Below are positions 17,601-22,826 of a stretch of 22,826 nucleotides of DNA, piece by piece. Numbering within the stretch: the stretch's first letter is position 1; every line of letters begins with the position of its first letter. The position numbers were made by a program, and so were the translations under genes. Source of the DNA: PALSA-660 sp036508875 (GTDB lineage Bacteria; Actinomycetota; Coriobacteriia; Anaerosomatales; PALSA-660); the NCBI GenBank assembly GCA_036508875.1, contig DATCGP010000018.1, forward strand, positions 1 to 22,826, written 5' to 3'. Below the pieces are notes generated by a model. The model did no database searches. It saw nothing but the letters and a program-made list of their open reading frames with translations, and was not told the origin of the DNA.

Positions 17601-17754
17601 CAAGGCGACGAATGCGAACTACAGCTCCTACACGAAGTACTCCGTGAAGACGACCGTACCCACCTCCGGCCTCTGGCGCGCCTATGCGTGCTACGCGGCG
17701 ACCGCCGACTTCGCATCGGCCAAGTCAGGGTACAGGCAGTTCAGGGTCAAGTAG
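14660..17754 (+). pseudogene. Secreted M6-family metalloprotease, frameshifted
   Basis: An extracellular zinc protease of the immune-inhibitor-A (M6) family with a one-base deletion. The first part (14660-15613, 317 residues) has a signal peptide (hydrophobic stretch ending VAAFA before MPPSP) and the zinc motif HELGHTFGLPD, with His283, Glu284, His287 and Asp293. At 15589-15590 the frame shifts: GSWSLM is followed in the other frame by GYGSWNGVNG, the normal M6 continuation, if one G is restored (CATGGCTAC to CATGGGCTAC). The rest, to 17754, has the end of the catalytic domain (LLIWHVDESM), three Ig-like repeats, a fibronectin-III-like domain and two C-terminal surface modules. The repaired protein would be 1031 residues. 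The intact downstream frame argues for a recent mutation or a sequencing error in a G run. GGGAG precedes the ATG. If intact, it would feed peptides to the fermentative pathways upstream. Confidence 0.85.
16129..16890 (+). repeat. Three tandem Ig-like (OmpL47-type) protein repeats
   Basis: Three consecutive modules of about 80-90 residues start at 16129, 16378 and 16621. Each opens with D-x-T-x-P-x-V-T-(T)-S-D-A and closes with H-T-x-x-(F/Y)-x-(S)-(V/A)-D-x-A-G-N. They lie in the C-terminal part of the M6 protease and resemble surface-exposed beta-sandwich spacer or binding domains. The repeats are protein-level; the DNA copies have diverged. Confidence 0.75.
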
Positions 17755-17778
17755 CCTCGTGTGCCCCGGGGGAGTGCG

Positions 17779-17809
17779 GGAGGGCGGCCTTGCAAGTGGG
17801 CCGCCCTCC
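17779..17809 (+). terminator. Strong hairpin after the M6 protease gene
   Basis: GGAGGGCGGCC and GGCCGCCCTCC form a perfect 11-bp stem with a 9-base loop, 24 bp after the protease stop. There is no T-run, as is common in GC-rich actinobacteria. It probably isolates the protease from the following promoter. Confidence 0.7.
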
Positions 17810-17865
17810 TGACGTGTGCCTGCGCGGCCGGAACGGGAGCCGATGGGCGCAGGCGCCGCGAACGG

Positions 17866-17893
17866 TTGACACCTATACCCGCCGGGGTATAGT
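17866..17893 (+). promoter_or_regulatory. Consensus promoter of the rhodanese-selenothioredoxin operon
   Basis: TTGACA at 17866-17871 is a perfect -35 box. It is followed by 16 bp and TATAGT at 17888-17893 (5 of 6 matches to the -10 consensus). The start codon of the next gene lies 55 bp downstream, after GAGAGAGA. It is the best promoter in the window. Confidence 0.8.
17873..17892. promoter_or_regulatory. CsoR/CstR-type operator within the promoter
   Basis: CTATACCC-GCCG-GGGTATAG is a perfect inverted repeat of two 8-base arms with a 4-base centre. It fills the spacer and overlaps the -10 box of the promoter at 17866-17893. The ATACCC...GGGTAT form is typical of operators of the CsoR family. 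That family includes copper-sensing CsoR and persulfide-sensing CstR, which controls rhodanese genes in other bacteria. The regulator gene itself is not in the window. Confidence 0.75.
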
Positions 17894-17947
17894 TCATTCA
17901 CCGGTCCGGCGCTCGTGTTGGCGCGCCGCATGCTTCGAGAGAGACAC

Positions 17948-18661
17948 ATGGACAAGAAGAAGATCATCGCTTGGGTGGTGGGCGCGCTGTTCGTGGGCGG
18001 CGTGGTGCTGGCGGTCACGATGCCGGCTCCCTCGGTCAACAAGGCTGTCGGCAGTGACGAGCTTCTGCAGCTGCAGGGTTCGGGCGCGCTCGTCGTCGAC
18101 GTCCGCACTCCCTCCGAGTTCGAGGGCGGCCACGTCGCTTCGGCGGTCAACGTCCCGCTCGACACGCTCCAGCAGGTGGCCGCAGGCTGGGACAAGGACC
18201 GGGCTGTCGTCGTCTACTGCGAGACCGGCGCGCGCTCTGCGGAGGCGGCTTCGTACCTCGCGGGCACCGGCTTCAAGAAGGTGTACGACCTGACCGGAGG
18301 TCTCGTGGCCAACCAGTCGTTGCTGTCAGGCGGCACCGGGGCCTCCGCGGCAGGCAGCACGGGCGCGGTGAAGACGAACGGCAAGCCGCTGTTCATCGAG
18401 TTCGCGACCAGCACTTGACCCACCTGCATCGAGATGAAGCCTCTGGTCGAGAGGCTCAAGACCGCGTATGAGGGCAAGGTCGAGTTCCGCGTCTACGTGG
18501 ACACCGGGGACCCGGTCGGTGACGGCCTGGCCCAGCAGTTCAACATCCAATACGTCCCGTCGTTCGTGTTCTTGAACGCCGACGGGAGCGTGTCCGGTCA
18601 GATGATCGTCGGCGGCTCCGACGAGACCACGCTCAGGCAGCGGATCGATGCGCTCAAGTAG
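17948..18661 (+). CDS. Membrane-anchored rhodanese-thioredoxin selenoprotein (UGA recoded)
   Basis: A two-domain sulfur-redox protein of 237 residues if the TGA at 18416-18418 is read as selenocysteine. An N-terminal anchor (KKKIIAWVVGALFVGGVVLA) places the domains outside the membrane. A rhodanese domain (about residues 32-120) has the active Cys91 in VVVYCETGARS. After a Gly/Ser/Ala-rich linker comes a thioredoxin fold. Beta strand PLFIEFATST leads straight into U157-P-T-C160, the CxxC position, and the cis-proline is Pro204 in QYVPSFVF. The downstream part keeps the same frame and ends at TAG 18659-18661. It has no ribosome site of its own, and its first ATG (18434) would lose the redox motif. 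A SECIS-like hairpin follows the TGA. Conventional annotation would give a 156-residue rhodanese and a fragment. Rhodaneses move sulfane sulfur; the thioredoxin domain would reduce the resulting persulfide or disulfide, probably fed by the downstream CcdA. Genuine termination at the TGA, giving a pseudogene, is the alternative. Confidence 0.85.
18438..18456 (+). promoter_or_regulatory. Bacterial SECIS-like hairpin
   Basis: AGCCTCT (18438-18444), loop GGTCG (18445-18449) and AGAGGCT (18450-18456) form a perfect 7-bp stem inside the coding sequence. The loop begins with GG and is 26 bases after the TGA. Known bacterial SECIS elements need a small apical loop with a G in the first two positions, roughly 16-37 bases from the UGA; the GGUC core is also seen in the E. 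coli fdhF element. It would recruit SelB with Sec-tRNA. Confidence 0.8.
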
Positions 18662-18691
18662 CGCGGGAGGCTCCATTCTCGGGGAAGCGCT

Positions 18692-19420
18692 GTGACCGCG
18701 TTCGCCCTGACGATGGGCGCCTCGTTCGCCGCCGGCTTCGCCTCGTTCCTGTCGCCCTGCGTGTTGCCCCTGATCCCGGGATACATCTCCTTCATCACGG
18801 GCTTCACACCTGCGGAGCTCGCGGACGAGCGGACCACCGTCAGCCGCTTGCTCACACCCAGCCTGCTGTTCGTTGCGGGGTTCACGTTCGTCTTCGTGGC
18901 CCTCGGGGCATCAGCCTCCATGCTCGGCACGCTCCTGGCGCCGTACCGCAGCACACTCGCCATGGTCGGCGCTCTGCTCATCATCGCGATGGGCGTCCTC
19001 ATGCTCGGCATGATCCGGATCCCCGGGCTGTACGCCGAGAAGAGGTTCGACCTGTCGCGGACGCGCGTGCTCGGTCGCGCTGCGGCGCCTGTGATGGGGA
19101 TGGCGTTCGCCTTCGGATGGACCCCGTGCGTGGGGCCGATACTGGCGAGCATCCTCGCGCTCGCGAGCACTTCTTCCGACGTCGGCGCAGGATCCCTGCT
19201 GTTGCTGGCCTACTCGGTGGGCCTCGGCGTCCCGTTCGTGCTCTCGGCCGCCCTGTTCGGGAGGTTGAGGGGCGCGATGAGGTTCCTGTCCCGCCACTCC
19301 CTGGTCATGAACCGGGCCGCGGGGACGCTGCTGATCGTCATGGGGCTGCTGATGGCCACCGGCAAGTTGGCGGTCGTCACGGGATGGTTCCTCCAGTACG
19401 TGCCGTGGCAGGTCGCCTGA
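18692..19420 (+). CDS. ccdA: CcdA-type cytochrome c biogenesis / thiol electron transporter
   Basis: A 242-residue integral membrane protein of the CcdA/DsbD-beta family, which carries electrons from cytoplasmic thioredoxin across the membrane to extracellular thioredoxin-like proteins. Both redox cysteines are present in their usual contexts: Cys23 in FLSPCVLPLIPGY and Cys146 in GWTPCVGPIL. About six membrane segments are visible. The GTG at 18692 has GGGGAAG upstream. It follows the selenothioredoxin gene by 30 bp on the same strand, so the pair are probably one operon, with that protein as the natural electron acceptor. No cytochrome c maturation genes are nearby, so a role in this sulfur/selenium relay is more likely than in haem attachment. 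Confidence 0.9.
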   Translation: MTAFALTMGASFAAGFASFLSPCVLPLIPGYISFITGFTPAELADERTTVSRLLTPSLLFVAGFTFVFVALGASASMLGTLLAPYRSTLAMVGALLIIAMGVLMLGMIRIPGLYAEKRFDLSRTRVLGRAAAPVMGMAFAFGWTPCVGPILASILALASTSSDVGAGSLLLLAYSVGLGVPFVLSAALFGRLRGAMRFLSRHSLVMNRAAGTLLIVMGLLMATGKLAVVTGWFLQYVPWQVA

Positions 19421-19426
19421 GCGAGC

Positions 19427-19444
19427 CGAGGGTCCCGCCCCTCG
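19427..19444. terminator. Weak hairpin between convergent ccdA and DsrE genes
   Basis: CGAGGG and CCCTCG form a 6-bp stem with a 6-base loop, just after the ccdA stop and facing the end of the minus-strand DsrE gene. There is no T-run on either side. It is a possible bidirectional terminator, low confidence. Confidence 0.3.
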
Positions 19445-19484
19445 CCGAGGCGCGGGCCGGTACGCATCGGTTCCTGACCCAGCG

Positions 19485-19850
19485 CTAGTACTTCAGGAAG
19501 TTCTCACACTCGAGCATCTCCTGGACGACCTGGCCAGCGCCGCCCACGAAGCATCCTTCGAGCAGATCTTCCTGGCTGAGACCGCGGTTGGACAGGCAGG
19601 GCGAGCACACCATGATGCGGTTGCCCGCCGCGAGGACGGCCGCCATCAGGTCCGCGACCTTGGCCAGGCCTTCGGCCGCCGCAGCCTCGGCCTCACCCGG
19701 GATCGCGAGCCGGACGCCTTCGCCCTGAAGGATGACGACCGGAGCTACCTCCATCGTCATCGCACCCACCGCCAGCATGAACGGCAGCGTCGCCATCTCC
19801 GGATCGTCCGCCGCGTGCGTGACCACGAACCCGACCTTCTTGTCAGTCAT
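19485..19850 (-). CDS. DsrE/DsrF-like family protein
   Basis: A 121-residue cytoplasmic protein of the DsrE/YchN-like fold. It starts with KVGFVVTHAADDPEMATLPF and continues with a helix and strand typical of the family (VAPVVILQGEGVRLA). It has a cysteine pair in MVCSPCLSNRG near residue 84 and another cysteine in LEGCFVGG. Members relay persulfide sulfur or act as peroxiredoxin-like proteins; the CSPC motif would suit thiol or persulfide chemistry. The ATG at 19850 is chosen because GAGGAG lies about 10 bases upstream, rejecting a longer frame to 19892. It lies 19 bp after the XRE regulator on the same strand, probably the same transcript, and converges on ccdA. A role in sulfur trafficking alongside the rhodanese is inference. 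Confidence 0.8.
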   Translation of the reverse strand: MTDKKVGFVVTHAADDPEMATLPFMLAVGAMTMEVAPVVILQGEGVRLAIPGEAEAAAAEGLAKVADLMAAVLAAGNRIMVCSPCLSNRGLSQEDLLEGCFVGGAGQVVQEMLECENFLKY

Positions 19851-19869
19851 CGTTCCGTCTCTCCTCGCG

Positions 19870-20517
19870 CTACTCGTCCGGTCCCCGCACATCCAGCTCG
19901 CGCAGCAGGCGTCTCGCCTCGCGCGCGATCATCGGATCGTCGTCGTCCAGCATGCCGCGCAACGTGCGGATCGCCCGCAGCGCGTCTTCCGCGAGCTCTT
20001 CGGCCGCATGCAGCCGCTGCCTCGAGTCGGGTGAGAAGCGGGCGCGGTCGCGCGCGGGTGCGGGTGAGTACATCGCTTGGGAGTGCTGAGGCGACATGCG
20101 GACAGCAGGATCGGGACGGGACTCTTCGTGGAGAGCCGGATCGGACCGGTCCCATTCGTGATCGACCGCGGGCAGAGGGGTTCCGAACATCGCGTCGATC
20201 GGCATCGCGAGGAAGACCGGGCCGGGGCCGGCGGGCGCGGACCGTGGCCGGCTGGCGCTCCGCTCGCTCGGCATCGTCCAGCCCGCCTGGGTCGCGCGCC
20301 TATCGGCGTGCGCCTCATCGAGCAGTGTGAGCAGTTCGTCCGGGTCGATCTGCAGGGCGCGGGCGATCCCGATCGCGTTGCGCGCGTCGGGGAGGCGGCG
20401 GCCGCTCTCGACGTGGCTGAGGGCACCCGGCGTCACGCCGACGACCGCTGCGACGTCATCGAGCGTGAGCCCCAGTTCCTTGCGACGCGCGCGGATCGTC
20501 TCAGAGAGCCTGTTCAC
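19870..20517 (-). CDS. XRE-family HTH transcriptional regulator
   Basis: A 215-residue DNA-binding protein with a Cro/C1-type helix-turn-helix at the N-terminus (residues 5-60: IRARRKELGLTLDDVAAVVG, then TPGALSHVESGRRLPD). The middle is Arg/Pro-rich and probably disordered. The C-terminal 50 residues are a charged helical stretch (EELAEDALRAIRTLRGMLDD) of unknown function. The GTG at 20517 is chosen because the HTH starts at once after it and a GGAGGTGGG site lies just upstream; a longer frame to 20712 would run through the divergent promoter region. It faces a von Willebrand A gene across a short region with repeated palindromes that are probably its operators, so autoregulation is likely. 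Confidence 0.85.
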   Translation of the reverse strand: MNRLSETIRARRKELGLTLDDVAAVVGVTPGALSHVESGRRLPDARNAIGIARALQIDPDELLTLLDEAHADRRATQAGWTMPSERSASRPRSAPAGPGPVFLAMPIDAMFGTPLPAVDHEWDRSDPALHEESRPDPAVRMSPQHSQAMYSPAPARDRARFSPDSRQRLHAAEELAEDALRAIRTLRGMLDDDDPMIAREARRLLRELDVRGPDE

Positions 20518-20531
20518 GGGCCCACCTCCGC

Positions 20532-20550
20532 ACGGAGTATACCACTCCGT
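20532..20550. promoter_or_regulatory. Inverted repeat, likely XRE operator 1
   Basis: ACGGAGT-ATACC-ACTCCGT, perfect 7-base arms with a 5-base centre, sits 15 bp upstream of the XRE start codon and just downstream of its proposed promoter. The ACTCCGT half-site recurs at 20656-20662, and a related TACTCCGA occurs (on the minus strand) at 20594-20601. Confidence 0.6.
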
Positions 20551-20563
20551 AGTTGTACTTGCC

Positions 20564-20591
20564 AGTATAATATACAGCGCAGTATAGTCAT
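20564..20591 (-). promoter_or_regulatory. Putative promoter of the XRE-DsrE unit
   Basis: Read on the minus strand, ATGACT (20591-20586) matches the -35 box at 4 of 6. After 16 bp, TATACT (20569-20564) matches the -10 box at 5 of 6. The start of transcription would fall near 20557, just before operator 1. The AT-rich stretch stands out from its GC-rich surroundings. Confidence 0.5.
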
Positions 20592-20652
20592 CGTCGGAGT
20601 AGGTGAGAGCGGTGATTGTTCGTCCGCGGCGGCCGATGTCAGACCCTTGAAC

Positions 20653-20668
20653 GATACTCCGTAGTATC
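20653..20668. promoter_or_regulatory. Inverted repeat, likely XRE operator 2
   Basis: GATACT-CCGT-AGTATC, perfect 6-base arms, lies 33 bp before the von Willebrand A start codon. It shares ACTCCGTAGT with operator 1 (20544-20553), which suggests that one regulator controls both divergent units. Confidence 0.6.
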
Positions 20669-20701
20669 ACCGCGATGCACGTGGAAAGGGGGCCACTGAA
20701 C

Positions 20702-21481
20702 ATGGCCGGCAAGAAGGATCCAAAGAAGATCTCGTCGGAATCAGGCCCGCAGGGGGCGAACCCCTACGTCATGCCACCGGAGCCACCGGGTGAGCGCAGC
20801 ATCCTGATCGACTTCGTGCTCGACAAGTCGGGTTCCATGGAAGCGATCAGGGCCGCGACGATCTCCGGGTTCAACGAGTTCAGGAGCGAGCAGGCCCGCG
20901 AGTCGGGTACGGCGCTGATGACGCTGACGTTGTTCGACACGGTGTTCAACACGGTCGCGACGGCGGTCCCGATCGGCGATGTCCGCGATCTCACGACCGC
21001 TACCTACGCGCCGAGCGGCATGACCGCGCTGTACGACGCGGTCGGGCACACCTTGCGCCTGACAGACGAGTACGTGGCGGCCAACCATCCCGACCAGGTG
21101 CTGTTCGTGATCATGACCGACGGTGAGGAGAACTCGAGCCGCGAGTTCACGCGCGACAGTATCTTCAGGCTCATCGAGGACCGCCAGCGCGACGCCGGCT
21201 ACGAGTTCGTCTACCTGGGCGCGAACCAGGACAGCTACGTCGCTGGCCGGGCGATGGGCATCAACGGCGGGCGCATGCTCGACTACGCCGCGACGCCAGA
21301 AGAGGCTCGAGCCGTGATGTCGCGTGTGAGCGCGAACGTGAGTGCGCACCGGCACTTCGCGGAGAAGCAGGCGCACGAGTGGTTCGCGCCCGACTTCGAG
21401 CGGATGGCGCTGCTGGAAGGCGAGGAGCTCGCCGCGCAGAAGGCGGCCTACGTCCGCCGGGGCGAGCAGAAGAAGAAGTAG
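20702..21481 (+). CDS. von Willebrand factor type A domain protein
   Basis: A 259-residue soluble protein that is essentially a single VWA domain. The metal-ion-dependent adhesion site is complete. D-x-S-x-S is present as LDKSGSM near residues 41-47, the threonine is in SGMTALYDA, and the aspartate is in IMTDGEENSS. The N-terminus is Lys/Pro-rich and there is no signal peptide; the C-terminus ends in a run of lysines. VWA proteins of this kind mediate Mg2+-dependent protein contacts, often with a partner ATPase, but no such partner is adjacent. The ATG at 20702 is preferred to ATG 20675 because AAAGGGGG lies about 9 bases upstream. It is divergent from the XRE regulator, with shared operator-like repeats between them, and is followed by a strong hairpin. 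Its actual function is unknown. Confidence 0.85.
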   Translation: MAGKKDPKKISSESGPQGANPYVMPPEPPGERSILIDFVLDKSGSMEAIRAATISGFNEFRSEQARESGTALMTLTLFDTVFNTVATAVPIGDVRDLTTATYAPSGMTALYDAVGHTLRLTDEYVAANHPDQVLFVIMTDGEENSSREFTRDSIFRLIEDRQRDAGYEFVYLGANQDSYVAGRAMGINGGRMLDYAATPEEARAVMSRVSANVSAHRHFAEKQAHEWFAPDFERMALLEGEELAAQKAAYVRRGEQKKK

Positions 21482-21489
21482 GGAGCGAA

Positions 21490-21531
21490 GCAGAAGAGGC
21501 GGCCATCGTGTGGACGGACGCCTCTTCCTGC
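21490..21531 (+). terminator. Hairpin after the VWA gene
   Basis: GAAGAGGCG (21493-21501) pairs perfectly with CGCCTCTTC (21519-21527). Allowing one bulged base, the outer GCAG/CTGC extends the stem to 21490 and 21531. It begins 9 bp after the stop. There is no T-run, but the size and place fit a terminator. Confidence 0.6.
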
Positions 21532-21643
21532 ATCGATCGCGCCCCCGCCGGTCGTCAGGAGCGGTTGGCCGCGTATATCCGACGGCGGCAGGATGTGCAA
21601 TCATGTCGCAGGCTCGGGGGAGCCGTCAACCGGAGGGGGACAC

Positions 21644-22096
21644 ATGGCGTTTCTTGATGGCTCGCATGCGCGGGCCCTGCGCGAGGCGCAGAACCTATGG
21701 GACCGTGGACGCAACGCCGAGGCGATCGGCGTGTTGGAAGCCGTCCAGCCCGATCTTTGGCCACGGATCTTCGCGAGCGATGCGCTCATCATCGCGACGC
21801 TGGCCAAGTACGTGTGCGAGTCCGGGGATCCGGCCCGCGGGTTGAAGATCCTGGAGGCGGCTCCGTTCGACGAGCGTCCGCGCACCGACGTCCAGGCCAT
21901 CTGCCTCGGGACGCGCTCGTGTTGTCGCGCGGCCGCGGGGGACCTGACCGGCGCGCAGTCCGATCGTATGGCGCTCCACAGGGCGCAGCCCGGGCATCCG
22001 GCGCTGGTTCCGGCCGACTCGGCCATCGACGCAGCGAAGCGGTCCCTCCTGTCGCGCGCGATGATCACCCGCCCAAGCGAGGAGAGCAGCCGGTAG
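21644..22096 (+). CDS. Small hypothetical protein with TPR-like helices
   Basis: A 150-residue protein I do not assign to a family. It is soluble and alpha-helical. Segments such as ALREAQNLWDRGRNAEAIGV and GDPARGLKILEAAPFDERP have the Ala/Gly/Leu spacing of tetratricopeptide repeats, with perhaps three repeat units, which would make it a protein-binding scaffold. It contains four cysteines, including an adjacent Cys-Cys pair. The ATG at 21644 is well supported by GGAGGGGGA at 21632-21640. It follows the VWA gene after a hairpin, so it probably has its own promoter, though none is clear in the 160-bp gap. Confidence 0.7.
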   Translation: MAFLDGSHARALREAQNLWDRGRNAEAIGVLEAVQPDLWPRIFASDALIIATLAKYVCESGDPARGLKILEAAPFDERPRTDVQAICLGTRSCCRAAAGDLTGAQSDRMALHRAQPGHPALVPADSAIDAAKRSLLSRAMITRPSEESSR

Positions 22097-22207
22097 CGCA
22101 GGGCGGGCAGCGGCGTGGTTGTCGTCACACCTGAGCGGGCGGGACTTCGGGCGCGCCTGCGCTAGACTTGGCGGGCGGCGGCACCGGCTGTCGCGGGCAG
22201 GGGCATC

Positions 22208-22826
22208 GTGGCGCAGCGCTCCCTCAAGGCCAATCGGCTCATGAGACTCGGCGGATTCTTCATAGGGGTCCTGCTGTTTTACGCGCCGTTCCAGCTGCTG
22301 CTGCGTGGCCTGAACGCTTTGGCGCCTTCCACCACCGTCCTCGTGCCGGACGCGGCGGTCCCCTCATCGTCCACGATCGCGGGTCTGCCCGCGGTGTGGT
22401 TCGCGCATCCTTGGCAGTGGTTCGCCGACGGGGTGATCTCGTGGTGGTGGCTCCCGATGATCGCGCTGCCGCTTCTCGCGCTCATCGGGGGCCCGGTCTT
22501 CTGCGGGTGGCTGTGTCCGGCGGGCGCGCTCCCCGAATTCCTCGGTCGTCTCGTCCCCGACCGCTTCAAGTTCGACCTGCGCCACAACATCGACATCTTG
22601 CCGGTGCGGTTCGGCTTTCTGCTGGGGTTCCTGCTCATCCCGTTCGCGTCCGGCGCGGCTGACAGCAACTTCGCCAGCATGCAGCGGATCGTGAGCGGAC
22701 TGTTCGCCAATCCCGCAGGGCTCTCGGGCTTCGATGTGGCCGCGATCCTGAGGCCCGACTTCTGGGTCCTTCCCCTGACCTTGGTCGTGTGGATCGTCCC
22801 GCTCGGTACGTTCACGAAGGGCGGAC
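22208..22826 (+). CDS. NapH/NosR-like 4Fe-4S membrane protein (partial)
   Basis: The 5' part of a gene cut by the window end: 206 codons with no stop. It is a multi-spanning membrane protein with hydrophobic segments near residues 15-35, 77-98, 135-160 and 185-205. The motif FCGWLCPAGALPEF near residue 98 is the C-x3-CP signature of the Fer4_5 domain found in NapH, NosR and related quinol-linked electron-transfer proteins. Cytoplasmic 4Fe-4S clusters would be expected in the missing part. The GTG at 22208 follows an AGGGG site; ATG 22241 is an in-frame alternative. The partner enzyme cannot be seen. Proximity to the CcdA and selenothioredoxin genes suggests, but does not show, a redox role. 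Confidence 0.75.
   Translation, partial: MAQRSLKANRLMRLGGFFIGVLLFYAPFQLLLRGLNALAPSTTVLVPDAAVPSSSTIAGLPAVWFAHPWQWFADGVISWWWLPMIALPLLALIGGPVFCGWLCPAGALPEFLGRLVPDRFKFDLRHNIDILPVRFGFLLGFLLIPFASGAADSNFASMQRIVSGLFANPAGLSGFDVAAILRPDFWVLPLTLVVWIVPLGTFTKGG

Noticed and set aside
18434..18661. Independent 75-residue thioredoxin-like gene starting at ATG 18434
   Set aside because: No ribosome site, begins inside helix 1 after the redox motif, and is in frame with the upstream rhodanese through one TGA; readthrough explains it better.
20566..20571. Perfect TATAAT on the plus strand as the -10 box of the VWA gene
   Set aside because: No acceptable -35 hexamer at 15-19 bp upstream (the sequence there is the operator arm), and the start would be 125 bp before the gene; the minus-strand promoter fits better.
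1..22826. tRNA or rRNA genes, CRISPR arrays, insertion sequences or phage genes
   Set aside because: None seen: no regularly spaced repeats, no transposase or integrase motifs and no cloverleaf-like sequence was noticed by eye; a covariance-model scan would be needed to exclude small RNAs.

Overview
The window is GC-rich, densely coded DNA with actinobacterial-type codon use: many GTG starts, short gaps and 4-8 bp gene overlaps. Its contents are an ornithine-fermentation operon, a secreted M6 protease, a dipeptidase and an apparent selenoprotein with a redox partner. They suggest an anaerobic, amino-acid-fermenting actinobacterium, perhaps a Coriobacteriia relative. The taxonomic placement is inference, because no rRNA or marker gene is present.

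Layout: (1) 10-1821, recQ. (2) 1849-3730 on the minus strand, a small VIT/CCC1-like membrane protein followed by an MFS exporter. (3) 3999-6167, an M19 dipeptidase and a convergent DUF1611 protein whose 3' ends overlap by 18 bp. (4) 6435-14229, a complete oxidative ornithine degradation operon: ord, ortA, ortB, oraS, oraE, a MutL/GlmL-like ATPase and the ornithine racemase orr. A near-perfect palindrome overlaps its likely promoter. (5) 14660-17754, a secreted M6-family metalloprotease broken by a one-base deletion. (6) 17866-19420, a promoter with an embedded CsoR/CstR-type operator driving a membrane-anchored rhodanese-thioredoxin protein and a CcdA-type electron transporter. (7) 19485-20517 on the minus strand, an XRE regulator and a DsrE-family protein. 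(8) 20702-22826, a von Willebrand A protein, a small helical protein and the start of a NapH-like iron-sulfur membrane protein cut by the window edge.

The most notable item is the gene at 17948-18661. An in-frame TGA sits exactly where the first cysteine of the thioredoxin CxxC motif belongs (U-P-T-C). Just downstream lies a perfect 7-bp hairpin with a GGUCG loop, at the spacing expected of a bacterial SECIS element. A standard gene caller would split this gene into a truncated rhodanese and a thioredoxin fragment. The operator in its promoter, the rhodanese domain, the selenothioredoxin domain and the adjacent CcdA together suggest a persulfide- or metal-responsive extracytoplasmic sulfur/selenium redox relay.

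The ornithine operon should convert L-ornithine to D-ornithine (Orr), then to 2,4-diaminopentanoate (OraSE), then to 2-amino-4-oxopentanoate (Ord), and finally to alanine and acetyl-CoA (OrtAB). The MutL-like protein probably maintains the B12 enzyme. The secreted protease and the dipeptidase would fit upstream of this as amino-acid suppliers.
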